NCBI GenBank assembly: GCA_001899005.1
Contig: MKUW01000015.1
Location: 62,001 to 126,000, forward strand
Length of the DNA: 64,000 nucleotides
Reading direction: 5' to 3'
Origin: Chloroflexi bacterium 44-23
GTDB lineage: Bacteria > Chloroflexota > Anaerolineae > Anaerolineales > Anaerolineaceae
Below, one piece after another: positions 37,941-47,113 of this stretch; position 1 is the stretch's first letter, and every line of letters starts with the position of its first letter. The notes under the pieces were generated by a model. The model did not search any database, was not told the origin of the DNA, and worked only from the letters and a program-made list of their open reading frames with translations. The position numbers and the translations under genes were made by a program.

Positions 37941-38025
37941 AAAGCCTGAATTTGCTTTATTGAGGTGATTGTAGCATTAAATAAAGGTATTCTCTTCTCA
38001 TTGGCAGTTAACGAATCTGTCAGGC

Positions 38026-38919
38026 TCAAGAGAAAAAAAGCATGGGATCGATCAAAATAAAGTAATTTGATACCCGCCAGAAACAATAATTTGCCATTTC
38101 TTCATTAGTGGACTGGTTGTCATAATGAGCCATGCTGGAAAAAGTTGCATGAGCGGGGCCAACTCGGGTTTCAAGATGCAGATGTGGATTTCCAGACATG
38201 CCAGTATTGCCTACATTACCAAGCTGTTGTCCCTGGGTTACAAGGTCCCCTACCATAAATGTTGGATTGGATTCCATGTGTGCATACAGAACATACATCG
38301 ATTTTGTGTTGTCATTTGACAGAATAAGCTGCGGGTTAATCTGTGGACAGTTGATATAGGCACTATACGAGATAAGTTCAGGAAATTTAGGTTCCCCAAT
38401 TTTTGTCTTTATAAAGGGTGATAATAATTGCCAGTTTGTTTCGACAATAATTGCATTTCCATAAGGCGGCCGATTGTTGATTACTGCACTTACGACACCT
38501 GGTAAGACGGAAACAATTGGCTGGTGTTCGATTGAAGCATACGCTCCAAAGTGGTAGTATGAGAAATCTACCCCATGATGGCCATCATCCTGCCCTGGAC
38601 TTGGAAGTGCAAAAGGATTGGATAAAATTTCCGGCAGTTGATTTATTTGAATATTCTCGAAGGGTGAAATTAAATCAAACGTTATTGATGTTGGCGTAGC
38701 TTTAGGTGTTAATGTTGAAATGGTCTCTGAGGTAGGTGTAAAAGAAATGAACGCTATCTGTCTTGATGCACTTGGTGTCGTTATATGGGTTTCCAAGGAA
38801 GCTGAATCGCTGAGTGGGATTGGTGTTCTTAACGAATCTTTTCTAATATCCGGCTGGCAACCAAAAACGAATAAACTTGCAAAGACGAACAACAAACGTG
38901 TAAAAGAATTGATTGTCAA
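38026..38919 (-). CDS. M23-family peptidase, lipoprotein
   Basis: 297 residues from a TTG at 38919; no better start is in frame. The lipobox-like FVFGC ends the signal (LLFVFASLFVFGC). A Ser/Thr-rich spacer is followed by a complete M23 domain: HHGVDFSYYHFGAY (His and Asp ligands), the inserted loop with a Cys-containing PQINPQLILSNDN, VLYAHMESNPTFMVGDLV, and NPHLHLETRVG (His-x-His). The loop between the first and second halves is longer than in the neighbouring M23 protein. Likely a peptidoglycan peptidase. It is separated from the 36027 gene by 85 bp on the same strand. Confidence 0.85.
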   Translation of the reverse strand: MTINSFTRLLFVFASLFVFGCQPDIRKDSLRTPIPLSDSASLETHITTPSASRQIAFISFTPTSETISTLTPKATPTSITFDLISPFENIQINQLPEILSNPFALPSPGQDDGHHGVDFSYYHFGAYASIEHQPIVSVLPGVVSAVINNRPPYGNAIIVETNWQLLSPFIKTKIGEPKFPELISYSAYINCPQINPQLILSNDNTKSMYVLYAHMESNPTFMVGDLVTQGQQLGNVGNTGMSGNPHLHLETRVGPAHATFSSMAHYDNQSTNEEMANYCFWRVSNYFILIDPMLFFS

Positions 38920-38966
38920 TTGCTCACTGATCCATTAAGTTTTAACTACATATCGATTCTAATTGA

Positions 38967-39296
38967 TTACACCGTAAAAGGTATGGTTTTTTGGTCAATT
39001 TTTGCATCATCCTGATCAAATAATATGGCCACGATCTTCAACAAACCTTCGGCTTTTTTGCCCGGAAGATGCATAGTTAACTCAAATTCTGAATCAACTG
39101 TTTCAATAATACTGGTTTCAACCATTACCGTTTCAAGATTATCTTGAATCGCAAGTGACAAAGATAATGGGTTAATTAAATCCAGCAGGTTGACTTTAAG
39201 GGTTATCCTGGTCTTATCTGGCCATAGACGGATCTCAATTGTTCCAATTTTTGCGCTTGTATCACTGTTATTTTCGCTATCTGAATTCACTTCCAT
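38967..39296 (-). CDS. Small hypothetical protein, beta-rich
   Basis: 109 residues. No signal or membrane helix. The first ~15 residues are acidic/Ser-Asn-rich; the rest alternates in a beta-sandwich manner (IEIRLWPDKTRITLKVNL, FELTMHLPGKKAEGLLKIVAILF). AAGGA lies before the ATG at 39296. I do not recognise it. It could be a cytosolic domain related to those in DUF proteins, but nothing firm can be said. Confidence 0.5.
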   Translation of the reverse strand: MEVNSDSENNSDTSAKIGTIEIRLWPDKTRITLKVNLLDLINPLSLSLAIQDNLETVMVETSIIETVDSEFELTMHLPGKKAEGLLKIVAILFDQDDAKIDQKTIPFTV

Positions 39297-39605
39297 TTTA
39301 ATCCTTGTGACAAATTATTATTTCCCTCTTTTCGTTTGAGACCAGTATTTGAAAAGGTCATAAAACCAATCCTTTAGCCAAAAAATGTGTGGAGATGATC
39401 TGAATAAATACGGAATTCGATTTTTCAAAAATCCAATTAAAACCTGGTTATATTTTCAATGTCCTATTAATCTATTTAGGCTACTACTTTTTGGTAAGGG
39501 AAAAAACATGATCTCTCTTTGTAATTAAACAAGAAACAGTCGGGTTATTAAAAATTTCTGAATTTTCTATTTATCAAGCCCGTGCGTAGATATCTAACAT
39601 TCGGA
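39297..39605. other. AT-rich interval without visible features
   Basis: I see no gene, hairpin or strong promoter. The region upstream of the 38967-39296 gene contains only ordinary AT-rich sequence. Confidence 0.4.
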
Positions 39606-40922
39606 TTATTTAATTCGGCGGCCCTCCATATAAAAGCGTTTTTCTTTGGCAGCACCCATTGAAAATGTTTTGCGTGGCAAAGCACCATCTAAAATTACTG
39701 TTTTGAACAAATCTGCTTTTTTCATTGTTGGAAGGTAAAAACCACAATTTCCTGGCAGGTTTCCGATTTGAAAAGTTACATCTGCACCATGAACATAATC
39801 GATTTTTGTTTGAGGTGATTTTTTCAGCCATTGGTCAAGAAAATTCTGTAATTCTCCAACCGGGAGATTGCTGGAAGGCTCGCTTATCCGAATAACAGAA
39901 AAATTGCCGCCACGAATAAAACCAATTTGGAATTGATTACTATTGTTGTCATCAACGATAGAAACCATTGTGCTTTCATCCAGACCGGATTGGACAGTCA
40001 TACGATTGCCAAAAAAAGATTGCATTTCGGTTAAGATATCAGTTTGGACATTGAATAAATTGCGGTGAATAGGCTCAAATTCCAGTCCCGTGTCATGTAC
40101 ATTCTCCACTTCTACCAAGGCATAACGCGATGGATCATCCATTCCGACTTGATTTTTTTTCTTTTCCCAAATTGTTTTAGCGGTTGCCAGGGAGTGGTTG
40201 CCATCGCCCACGGCAAAAAGCAACACGCCTTTTTCTGTGGAGAGCCCATATTTTTGTTTGAAAGTATCCGGGTCAGCTAACTTTTCAAGCGCATTTGTAA
40301 TTTGATCTTCAAGTTCCTTGTTTTCAATCGCATAACCACGCAGATGTCCGCTACCTTGCAACAATTCGAAATCATAAAGCTGACGTAAGTTTTCTTTTTG
40401 AGCAATTGCCGGCTCAATGACAGTTTTGAGGGGATCATCAATCAAAACGATAATATGAGGAAATTCAAGGGGGGCATCTTCCCGGATTTGCACCCGCGGG
40501 GGTATTCTCTCGATAATTGTGCCTTCCGTTGCCCGGATGAGCGATTGAGAGCCTTTGGAAAAATCATACTGTTCGAGGTCTAACGCCAGCATCAATCCAT
40601 AACGGGTTTTATCGGTTACTTTTCGTTCGACCAAAATTAATCCCGAAAAAATTCGAAAAGTTCCATTTTGAAGGTAAGTATGCATGGCTTCCTGAGTTTC
40701 CGCGATTCTTCGAGAAACCTCTCCTCGTTCCAGGTGTGCCTCGGGCAGAATCATTCTAAGCGTTGATGGGGCAGCTCCGATACGGTCCTCGATTTGTTGC
40801 CAGTATTCAAGCTGTGAGGTGAATTGGTCACAGGCAATAACCGCCCATTTGGACAAGTTAATTCCATTTTTTGGCAAAAGGATATCTGCAATCTGAAAAC
40901 CGGATTTTTCAAAATTTTTCAT
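39606..40922 (-). CDS. DUF1015-family protein
   Basis: 438 residues. It has the DUF1015 layout: the N-terminal WAVIACDQFTSQLEYWQQIEDRIG segment, the central VLLFAVGDGNHSLATAKTIWEKKK motif (GDGNHSLATAK), ALVEVENVHDTGLEFEPIHRNLF and a C-terminal part with DYVHGADVTF. The GDGNHS motif marks a likely catalytic or ligand site. Biochemical function of this family is not settled. GAGG lies before the ATG at 40922. It is monocistronic. Confidence 0.9.
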   Translation of the reverse strand: MKNFEKSGFQIADILLPKNGINLSKWAVIACDQFTSQLEYWQQIEDRIGAAPSTLRMILPEAHLERGEVSRRIAETQEAMHTYLQNGTFRIFSGLILVERKVTDKTRYGLMLALDLEQYDFSKGSQSLIRATEGTIIERIPPRVQIREDAPLEFPHIIVLIDDPLKTVIEPAIAQKENLRQLYDFELLQGSGHLRGYAIENKELEDQITNALEKLADPDTFKQKYGLSTEKGVLLFAVGDGNHSLATAKTIWEKKKNQVGMDDPSRYALVEVENVHDTGLEFEPIHRNLFNVQTDILTEMQSFFGNRMTVQSGLDESTMVSIVDDNNSNQFQIGFIRGGNFSVIRISEPSSNLPVGELQNFLDQWLKKSPQTKIDYVHGADVTFQIGNLPGNCGFYLPTMKKADLFKTVILDGALPRKTFSMGAAKEKRFYMEGRRIK

Positions 40923-41033
40923 TTTTTCCTCAATCGTTTATTATATATAGCTTTATTGTAGCGAATTATTAAGAATCATACTCGATTAGTTATGTGAATT
41001 AAGAACTCTATCCGTTAAAGCGAGGAGGTATGT

Positions 41034-41066
41034 CAAAGAAAGCCCCCGTATTGGAGGCTTTCTTTG
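41034..41066. terminator. Bidirectional terminator-like hairpin after degV
   Basis: The arms AAAGAAAGCC and GGCTTTCTTT (10 bp) flank a loop of about 10 bases. On the minus strand the stem is followed by T-rich sequence. It lies 42 bp after the degV stop. Confidence 0.7.
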
Positions 41067-41108
41067 GAAATCATAACCCATAAAGAGGCAGAAGCTTTTG
41101 ATAAAGTC

Positions 41109-41966
41109 TTACATCCCGAACATATATGATATTCCTAATAAACCAGGGCCGGTGTGCGTGCCTATAACCGGGCTTACCTCAGAAATCATGGTCTCAGCCA
41201 ATTGCCCATCCGGGAACTTAGATTGAATTCTCTCCAGTAATTGCTCTGCTTCCTGATACGCATTTGCATGTTGCACAGATACCCGCACCGGGAAGTGCTC
41301 ATCGACTTTTTCCATCATTATTTCCACAATACGATCGAGTGCTTTGTTCATTGTACGGACTTTATCAATTGATTCTATTTTTCCATTCCGCAATTCGAGA
41401 ATCGGTTTAAGATTCAACATGGTACCCAAAAATGCAGCAGCCCCGCCGATTCGGCCGCCGCGATGAAGGAATTCCAGTGTTCTTACAGCAAATAAAATCC
41501 CGGTTTGTGAGCGGGCCTTTTCGGCAATTTTAAGACATTCATTTAATGAAGCACCGTTTGCTGCAGCTCTAGCAACTGCCAGAACTTGAAAGCCAAGTGC
41601 CATGCCTGAAGCTTCCGAATCAAAAATAATCAAATTATCAAGCCCTAATGTCGTGCGAGCTTGAACAGCGGAATCGATTGTGCCAGAAAGCTTTTCTGAA
41701 ATATGCATGGAGAGAATATCATAACCTTCGGAATTTAATTTGGAATACAGTTCTATAAAAGTGGCAGGCGTTGTCTGTGAAGTGCTGGGCATTACTTCAG
41801 CTGTTTTTAGACGTTCATAAAATTCGGTTGGTAGTATATCGACACCATCACGAAATTGTTCTTCGCCCCAAATCACTTGCAGCGGAACGATTCGAACAGG
41901 CAACCCGCGAAGGATTTCTTCTGGAATATAGGCAGTACTATCAGTGACAATCATAACCTGGGACAT
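41109..41966 (-). CDS. DegV-family fatty-acid-binding protein
   Basis: 285 residues. The first domain begins MIVTDSTAYIPEEI (the conserved TDSxxxxP) and has PLQVIWGEEQFRDGVDI and MPSTSQTTPATFIELY, where the Ser/Thr side chains contact the fatty acid carboxylate. The second domain has RTLEFLHRGGRIGGAAAFLG and LNLKPILELRNGKI, and the end SPVIGTHTGPGLLGISYM is typical. DegV (FakB-like) proteins present exogenous or recycled fatty acids to the FakA kinase; fakA is not in the window. GGAGAG precedes ATG 41966. Confidence 0.95.
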   Translation of the reverse strand: MSQVMIVTDSTAYIPEEILRGLPVRIVPLQVIWGEEQFRDGVDILPTEFYERLKTAEVMPSTSQTTPATFIELYSKLNSEGYDILSMHISEKLSGTIDSAVQARTTLGLDNLIIFDSEASGMALGFQVLAVARAAANGASLNECLKIAEKARSQTGILFAVRTLEFLHRGGRIGGAAAFLGTMLNLKPILELRNGKIESIDKVRTMNKALDRIVEIMMEKVDEHFPVRVSVQHANAYQEAEQLLERIQSKFPDGQLAETMISEVSPVIGTHTGPGLLGISYMFGM

Positions 41967-42117
41967 AGTCTCTCCGTTTTATTAAAAATGATAACAATAA
42001 CTAAACCCATAAAAGCGGTTTGAGTTACGCCTGTAAAGGTATGTTATTAGTTTAAATGAGATTTACTTTTTCGCTATTCCTGCTTCTTGCCAGTTTTTCA
42101 ATTTCGAAAGGTTTTTG

Positions 42118-42153
42118 TGTGCAGATAGCCGCATTCATCTGGCCATCTGCACA
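42118..42153. repeat. Long hairpin between degV and ffh
   Basis: The arms TGTGCAGATAGCC (42118-42130) and GGCCATCTGCACA (42141-42153) form a 13-bp inverted repeat with one mismatch on the plus strand. On the minus strand the mismatch becomes a G-U pair, so the RNA stem is unbroken. There is no T-run. It is 151 bp upstream of the degV start and just upstream of the ffh promoter. Confidence 0.6.
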
Positions 42154-42163
42154 TGTCAAATCC

Positions 42164-42192
42164 TTGACCATTCCTTCTGATCAAGCTAAAAT
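42164..42192 (+). promoter_or_regulatory. Sigma70-type promoter of the ffh operon
   Basis: TTGACC (42164-42169), 17 bp, TAAAAT (42187-42192). The predicted start is near 42199, leaving a leader of about 50 bases before the ffh ATG. Confidence 0.8.
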
Positions 42193-42250
42193 CACGAGCG
42201 CACGATAAGCCGCAATAGGCTAGATTAGGTTATATTTGAATTGGATTTAG

Positions 42251-43573
42251 ATGTTCGAGAATCTGACTGAAAGACTGGAAGATGTTTTTAAGCAATTGCG
42301 CCGCCGGGGTAAGCTCTCAGAGGCGGATGTCGATGTTGCTTTAAGAGAAGTGCGCCTGGCCTTACTGGAAGCGGACGTACATTACAGTGTGGCTAAAAGT
42401 TTTATCGCCCGAATCCGGGAACGAGCGATTGGAGCTGAAGTGTCAAAAGCGCTTAATCCCGGCCAACAAGTCATTAAGATTGTCAATGAAGAACTAATCA
42501 ATACGCTCGGTGAACCCGCCCGAATTAATTTAAGCGGGCAAAAACCGCATGTTATTATGCTGGTTGGTTTACAGGGTTCAGGAAAAACGACGACCGCCGG
42601 TAAGTTGGCCAAGAAGTTACGTTCGCAAGGAGAACGGGTATTATTGGTAGCTGCCGATCCCTACCGCCCGGCTGCTATCAAGCAGCTCCAGACTCTTGGC
42701 GAGCGCATTGATGTACCGGTATTTACCAAAGATCATGTAACCCCACCACAATTGAGTGCCGAGGCACTTAAGTATGGCCAAAATGGCGGTTATTCTGTAA
42801 TTATTATTGACACAGCGGGACGATCACAATTAGATCAAATTTTGATGGATGAACTGCAAGCGATCAATCGGAACGTAAAAGCGGTTGAAATCTTATTGGT
42901 CGTGGATGCGATGATTGGTCAGGAAGCGTTGCATGTGGCAGAAGGTTTTCGGGACGCGATTGCAATCACCGGGCTGGTAATGGCAAAGATGGATGGTGAT
43001 TCTCGTGGTGGTGCTGCCATATCCATTCGCAGCGTGACAGGTGTTCCAATCAAATTTCTCAGCACCGGTGAAAGCCTGGATGCGATGGAAGCATATGATC
43101 CTTCGCGCCTTTCCTCCCGTATTCTTGGCATGGGGGATATGATTGGCCTGATTGAAAAGGCTGAAAGTGCTTTTGACCAAAAAGAAGCTGAAAAACAAGC
43201 AGCCAAAATGATGAGTGGTGATTTTTCGCTTGAAGATTTCCTGACACAGCTGAAGCAAATCAAAAAAATGGGTTCCATGTCTCAACTCTTGGAAATGATG
43301 CCAGGCAGCATGGGGCAGATGGCACGAAATGTAAATCCACATGATGCTGAACAACAAATGAAACAAACTGAAGCAATAATTTTTTCAATGACAAGCCACG
43401 AGCGACGCAACCCGGAGGTTTTAAATGCATCCAGACGCAGACGCATCGCTCGGGGATCAGGTACTGAAGTGCAAGATGTCAATCGCCTGATTAAACAATT
43501 TCGTGATATAAAGAAACTTATGAAAACATTTCAGAAATCCGGAGGACGCGGTTTACCACGCCTTTTCGGTTAA
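42251..43573 (+). CDS. ffh: Signal recognition particle protein Ffh
   Basis: The GTPase that, with the 4.5S/SRP RNA, targets membrane proteins to FtsY and the translocon. 440 residues. The N domain begins MFENLTERLEDVFKQLRRRGKLSEADV. The G domain has GLQGSGKTTTAGKLA (P-loop), DPYRPAAIKQL (I box), VIIIDTAGRSQLD and MAKMDGDSRGGAA. The methionine-rich M domain is complete, with GDFSLEDFLTQLKQIKKMGSM, MLPG-like MMPGSMGQMARN and the RNA-binding SRRRRIARGSGTEVQDVNRL. It heads the group ffh-rpsP-khpA-rimM. Confidence 0.98.
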   Translation: MFENLTERLEDVFKQLRRRGKLSEADVDVALREVRLALLEADVHYSVAKSFIARIRERAIGAEVSKALNPGQQVIKIVNEELINTLGEPARINLSGQKPHVIMLVGLQGSGKTTTAGKLAKKLRSQGERVLLVAADPYRPAAIKQLQTLGERIDVPVFTKDHVTPPQLSAEALKYGQNGGYSVIIIDTAGRSQLDQILMDELQAINRNVKAVEILLVVDAMIGQEALHVAEGFRDAIAITGLVMAKMDGDSRGGAAISIRSVTGVPIKFLSTGESLDAMEAYDPSRLSSRILGMGDMIGLIEKAESAFDQKEAEKQAAKMMSGDFSLEDFLTQLKQIKKMGSMSQLLEMMPGSMGQMARNVNPHDAEQQMKQTEAIIFSMTSHERRNPEVLNASRRRRIARGSGTEVQDVNRLIKQFRDIKKLMKTFQKSGGRGLPRLFG

Positions 43574-43695
43574 CTGACGCCAGAGGTTGTGTTCAAACGC
43601 TTCCTTCAGCGTTCCTCGCAAAACAACCCATGCAATCAGTTAATAAAAATAGGGTAGAATACTGATTATTAAGAAATAGACAGGAGATAAAACAA

Positions 43696-44043
43696 ATGGT
43701 TCGCATTCGTTTGCGCCGTATTGGCTTAAAGGGGCAACCCAGTTATCGTATTATAGTGGCTGAAAAAGAAAGCCCGCGTGATGGACGTTTCATCGAAAAT
43801 ATTGGATTTTACAATCCACGCACTGAACCGTCGACGATCAATATTCAGGAAGATCGTGTTTACCATTGGATGAGTAATGGAGCTCAACCTAGTGATAGCG
43901 TCGGACAAATTTTCCGAACTGTTGGTGTATTGGAGCGCTTTGAACGTTTTAAGAAAGGTGAGCCGGTTGAGACTTTGCTGGGAGAAGCCTCTGAAATCTA
44001 TAAGAAACATGCAACCACAGTAAAAACAAATCCGCAAAAATAA
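43696..44043 (+). CDS. rpsP: 30S ribosomal protein bS16
   Basis: 115 residues, slightly longer than E. coli S16 (82) because of a C-terminal extension from about residue 80. Typical start VRIRLRRIGLKGQPSYRIIVAE, then SPRDGRFIENIGFYNPRTEP and the VYHWMSNGAQPSDSVGQIFRTVGVL helix. AGGAGA precedes the ATG at 43696. It is followed by khpA and rimM, the common order for this operon. Confidence 0.97.
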   Translation: MVRIRLRRIGLKGQPSYRIIVAEKESPRDGRFIENIGFYNPRTEPSTINIQEDRVYHWMSNGAQPSDSVGQIFRTVGVLERFERFKKGEPVETLLGEASEIYKKHATTVKTNPQK

Positions 44044-44092
44044 TTAAGGACGCCTTTCGGATCCTGATCGATTTCTTAGAAAGGAAGTGTCT

Positions 44093-44329
44093 ATGAAAGA
44101 ACTAATCGAATACATCGCCCGCTCACTGGTGGATGACCCGACCCAGGTGTCCGTCAATCAAGAACAGAGTGCCGGTAAATCACGAATTGAATTACGAGTG
44201 GCCAAAGAGGATATGGGGCGAGTGATCGGCAAAAACGGCCGAGTCGCCAATTCCATGCGGGTTCTTTTACGCGTGGCAGCTGCTCGGGAAGGCAAACAAG
44301 CTTCCCTGGATGTTATGGAACCGCGATGA
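44093..44329 (+). CDS. khpA: KH-domain RNA-binding protein (KhpA)
   Basis: 78 residues from the ATG at 44093, behind AAGGAAG. A single KH domain with the GxxG loop in GRVIGKNGRVANSMRVLL. N-terminal KELIEYIARSLVDDPTQV is characteristic of KhpA (YlqC), an RNA chaperone-like protein that pairs with KhpB in other bacteria and affects cell elongation and division. Its TGA overlaps the rimM ATG (ATGA), so the pair is translationally coupled. Confidence 0.93.
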   Translation: MKELIEYIARSLVDDPTQVSVNQEQSAGKSRIELRVAKEDMGRVIGKNGRVANSMRVLLRVAAAREGKQASLDVMEPR

Positions 44330-44898
44330 GTTTGGAATCAGACCAGCTGGGAGAAACAAATGAGATTCATACAGGCTCGCCCGCCATGGACGAGCCTGTA
44401 TACTTGACCATCGGTATCATTGGAAAAACACATGGTCTCAAGGGGGAAGCGCTTTTAATTGTACTCACAGATTTTCCTGAACGTATTCGTAAGGGTAAAT
44501 ATGTATTTTTGGGCGAAGAACACTTGCCTTATATAATTGAAAGCGTTCGTAATCATTCCAAGGGATTATTAATAAAATTTGAAAATGTAGATACAATCGA
44601 AGTATTGGAACCATTACGAGGCATGAACGTTTTTGTTAAAACCAAATCCTTACCGCCATTGCCTGAAGGGGAATACTATCATCATCAACTTCTGGGAATG
44701 ACCGTTCTGAACGAGGACGACAAGATTATTGGTGTGCTCACCGAAATATTGGCAACCGGGGCAAATGATGTTTATGTAGTTATTCAAGAGGATGGTAAGG
44801 AAGAGTTAATCCCTGCTTTAAAAACTTGCCTTATTCGTGTAGATGTTGAGCAAAAACAAATGGTGGTTAAAGTTCCAAAATATTATCATCAGGAATAA
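44326..44898 (+). CDS. rimM: 16S rRNA processing protein RimM
   Basis: Assists maturation of the 30S head and binds uS19. 190 residues. The N-terminal RimM domain starts at LTIGIIGKTHGLKGEALLIVLTDFPERI. The C-terminal PRC-barrel-like domain has EGEYYHHQLLGMTVLNEDDKIIGVLTEIL, ATGANDVYVV and EELIPALKTCLIRVDVEQ. An N-terminal extension of about 25 residues precedes the usual start; Met21 (MDEPVYLT) could be the true start. The trmD and rplS genes often found next are absent. Confidence 0.95.
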   Translation: MSLESDQLGETNEIHTGSPAMDEPVYLTIGIIGKTHGLKGEALLIVLTDFPERIRKGKYVFLGEEHLPYIIESVRNHSKGLLIKFENVDTIEVLEPLRGMNVFVKTKSLPPLPEGEYYHHQLLGMTVLNEDDKIIGVLTEILATGANDVYVVIQEDGKEELIPALKTCLIRVDVEQKQMVVKVPKYYHQE

Positions 44899-44901
44899 TT
44901 A

Positions 44902-46008
44902 ATGGATTCACGTGTTTATTGGGTCGGATTCAGCCTGGTTAAGGGAATTGGTTCCGTGCGCATGCAAGCGCTTGAAGATTTTTATGGTGATCTTGAACGT
45001 GCATGGAATGCACATTATGATTCTTTGCTCGAGACCGGGTTACCCGCAAAATTGTGCGAACGGATTGTTCAGCTTAGAAAACAAGTAGATCTTGAAAAAT
45101 ATTGGGACAAAATAATCGCACAAGGTATTCAGGTAATTACCCGTGAGGATGAACTTTACCCACGTTTACTTAAGGAGATTAATCAACCGCCTCCGGTTTT
45201 GTACGTTAAAGGGGAATTAAGCCTGGAAGATGAATGGGCGGTCGCTATTGTGGGTACGCGCAAGTTAACCCATTATGGCCGTCAGGCAACCGAGGAATTT
45301 TCCAGACAATTAGCCGATCATCACATTACTGTCGTCAGCGGCCTGGCACGCGGCATAGACGCAATCGCGCATAAAGCAGCCGTTGAAGCCGGCGGCAGGA
45401 CAATTGCAGTGCTTGGCAGTGGGGTGGATCGCATCTATCCAGCAGAACATAAACCTCTGGCAGATAAAATTATGGTCAGTGGGGCGGTAATAAGTGATTA
45501 TGCTCCCGGTACATCCCCTGAAAGCAGTAACTTTCCGCCTCGAAACCGCATCATCTCCGGTTTATCAAGGGCCGTGATTGTAATTGAGGCTGGTGAAAAA
45601 AGCGGTGCTTTAATAACGGCTGAGTTTGCTTCAGATCAAGGGCGTGATGTTTATGCTTTGCCGGGTCAAATATTCTCCTTGCAGAGTAAAGGTACCAACC
45701 GTTTGATTCAAAATGGAGCAAAACCGTTATTGGATATCCGTGATTTATTGCTTGATTTACAGGTCGAATTGATCCAGGAGCACAAGCAAATGCGCATGAC
45801 ATACCCATTGGATTTATTTGAGCAGAAAGTGTTGGGTTTATTATCAGATCAACCCCTGCATGTTGATGAAATTACCCAATTAAGCGAAATGCCGATATCC
45901 CAGGTTTCTGCATGTCTGTCCATGTTGGAATTAAAGGGCGTAACCAGGCAGGTTGGGGGAATGAAATACATTGCGATCAAGGAAGAAAGAGGGGATTACA
46001 ACACATGA
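44902..46008 (+). CDS. dprA: DNA-processing protein DprA
   Basis: Loads RecA onto incoming single-stranded DNA in transformation. 368 residues. The N-terminal SAM/HhH-like part (VKGIGSVRMQALEDF) precedes the Rossmann domain with VAIVGTRKLTHYGRQATEEF, VVSGLARGIDAIAHKAA, GSGVDRIYPAEH, SPESSNFPPRNRIISGLSRA and EAGEKSGALITAEFA. A C-terminal winged-helix (about 300-360) has DEITQLSEMPISQVSACLSMLELKG. Its stop overlaps the start of manC. The start is ATG 44902, 3 bp after rimM. Confidence 0.95.
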   Translation: MDSRVYWVGFSLVKGIGSVRMQALEDFYGDLERAWNAHYDSLLETGLPAKLCERIVQLRKQVDLEKYWDKIIAQGIQVITREDELYPRLLKEINQPPPVLYVKGELSLEDEWAVAIVGTRKLTHYGRQATEEFSRQLADHHITVVSGLARGIDAIAHKAAVEAGGRTIAVLGSGVDRIYPAEHKPLADKIMVSGAVISDYAPGTSPESSNFPPRNRIISGLSRAVIVIEAGEKSGALITAEFASDQGRDVYALPGQIFSLQSKGTNRLIQNGAKPLLDIRDLLLDLQVELIQEHKQMRMTYPLDLFEQKVLGLLSDQPLHVDEITQLSEMPISQVSACLSMLELKGVTRQVGGMKYIAIKEERGDYNT

Positions 46009-47102
46009 CCAATCATCCCGATTTCTATGCGGTTATTATGGCTGGCGGAGGCGGAACCCGCCTTTGGCCTCTTTCGCGAAAATCTACACCGAAACAGGTA
46101 GTCAATATTACCGGTGACAAATCATTGTTTCAACTTTCGGTTAATCGTCTGAAGGGTTTATTTGATAACGATCATGTTTTTGTTGTGACAATTGCGGATC
46201 AGGTGGAACTGCTCAGTCAACAGGCTTCCCACATTCCCATTGAAAATTTTTTGATTGAACCATTCCCGCGCGGTACAGCTTCTGTGGTTGGCCTGGCGGC
46301 AATCCATTTGGATGTATTTCAGCCTGAGGCTGTCATGGCGATTTTAACAGCTGATCATTTTATTGAAAATGAAGAAGAGTTTCGCAACCTGTTGAATCAC
46401 GGGTATCTGGCCGCTAAACAAGGAAATTTAGTCACAATTGGAATTCAACCAACCTATCCTGCCACCGGGTTTGGCTATATTCAGCATGATCAACCACTCG
46501 CGGGTTTTGCCGAAGGGCGCACTTATAGTGTTAAAAAATTTAAGGAAAAACCAAAAGAGGAAGAAGCACGTCTTTTTATCAACAATGGAGATCATGACTG
46601 GAATTCGGGTATGTTTATTTGGAGCGTTTCATCAATTCTGGCAGAATTTAAACGACAAATGCCAGGTTTGAATGCAATTTTAACTACTTTGCAACAGGCG
46701 ATTCGTGAGAATAAACTGAAGGAAGTCATTTTAGATGAGTGGAGAAGAATCGAACCCGAGACTATTGATTATGGCATTATGGAACATGCCAATCACATAA
46801 TTGTCTTGAGAGCGGTGAACTTAGGCTGGAAAGATGTCGGCAGTTGGGAGTCATTATTTGAGGTTCTTCCGGCTGATAAAACTGGCACAATAGTGATTGG
46901 TGCCAATCATGTGGGTTTTGAAACAGAAAATTCTCTGGTATACTCGCAAACTCCTGAGAAATTGATTGTCACCATTGGGGTGAAAGACACAATCATCGTC
47001 GATGTAGGTAATGTCATGTTGGTTTGTCATCGCGATCAAGCCCAGGATGTTAAAAAGATTGTAAATTATCTTTCCGAAAAAGGTTTGCAATCATTTCTGT
47101 AG
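46005..47102 (+). CDS. manC: Mannose-1-phosphate guanylyltransferase
   Basis: Makes GDP-mannose from GTP and mannose 1-phosphate for glycan synthesis. 365 residues from the ATG at 46005 (ATGA overlap with the dprA stop). An earlier in-frame start at 45912 lies inside dprA and is not needed. Nucleotidyltransferase signatures: VIMAGGGGTRLWPLSRKSTPKQ, LIEPFPRGTASVVGLAAI, LTADHFI, VTIGIQPTYPATGFGYIQ, FKEKPKEEEA, WNSGMFIW, TIDYGIMEHA and LGWKDVGSW. There is no fused phosphomannose isomerase domain. It is placed between dprA and topA, which are usually adjacent. Confidence 0.93.
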   Translation: MTNHPDFYAVIMAGGGGTRLWPLSRKSTPKQVVNITGDKSLFQLSVNRLKGLFDNDHVFVVTIADQVELLSQQASHIPIENFLIEPFPRGTASVVGLAAIHLDVFQPEAVMAILTADHFIENEEEFRNLLNHGYLAAKQGNLVTIGIQPTYPATGFGYIQHDQPLAGFAEGRTYSVKKFKEKPKEEEARLFINNGDHDWNSGMFIWSVSSILAEFKRQMPGLNAILTTLQQAIRENKLKEVILDEWRRIEPETIDYGIMEHANHIIVLRAVNLGWKDVGSWESLFEVLPADKTGTIVIGANHVGFETENSLVYSQTPEKLIVTIGVKDTIIVDVGNVMLVCHRDQAQDVKKIVNYLSEKGLQSFL

Positions 47103-47113
47103 GAGGAATCTTT

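Noticed and set aside
42893..43366. Long minus-strand frames opposite ffh
   Set aside because: Shadow of ffh; His/Cys-rich content is an artefact of reverse-complement codons.
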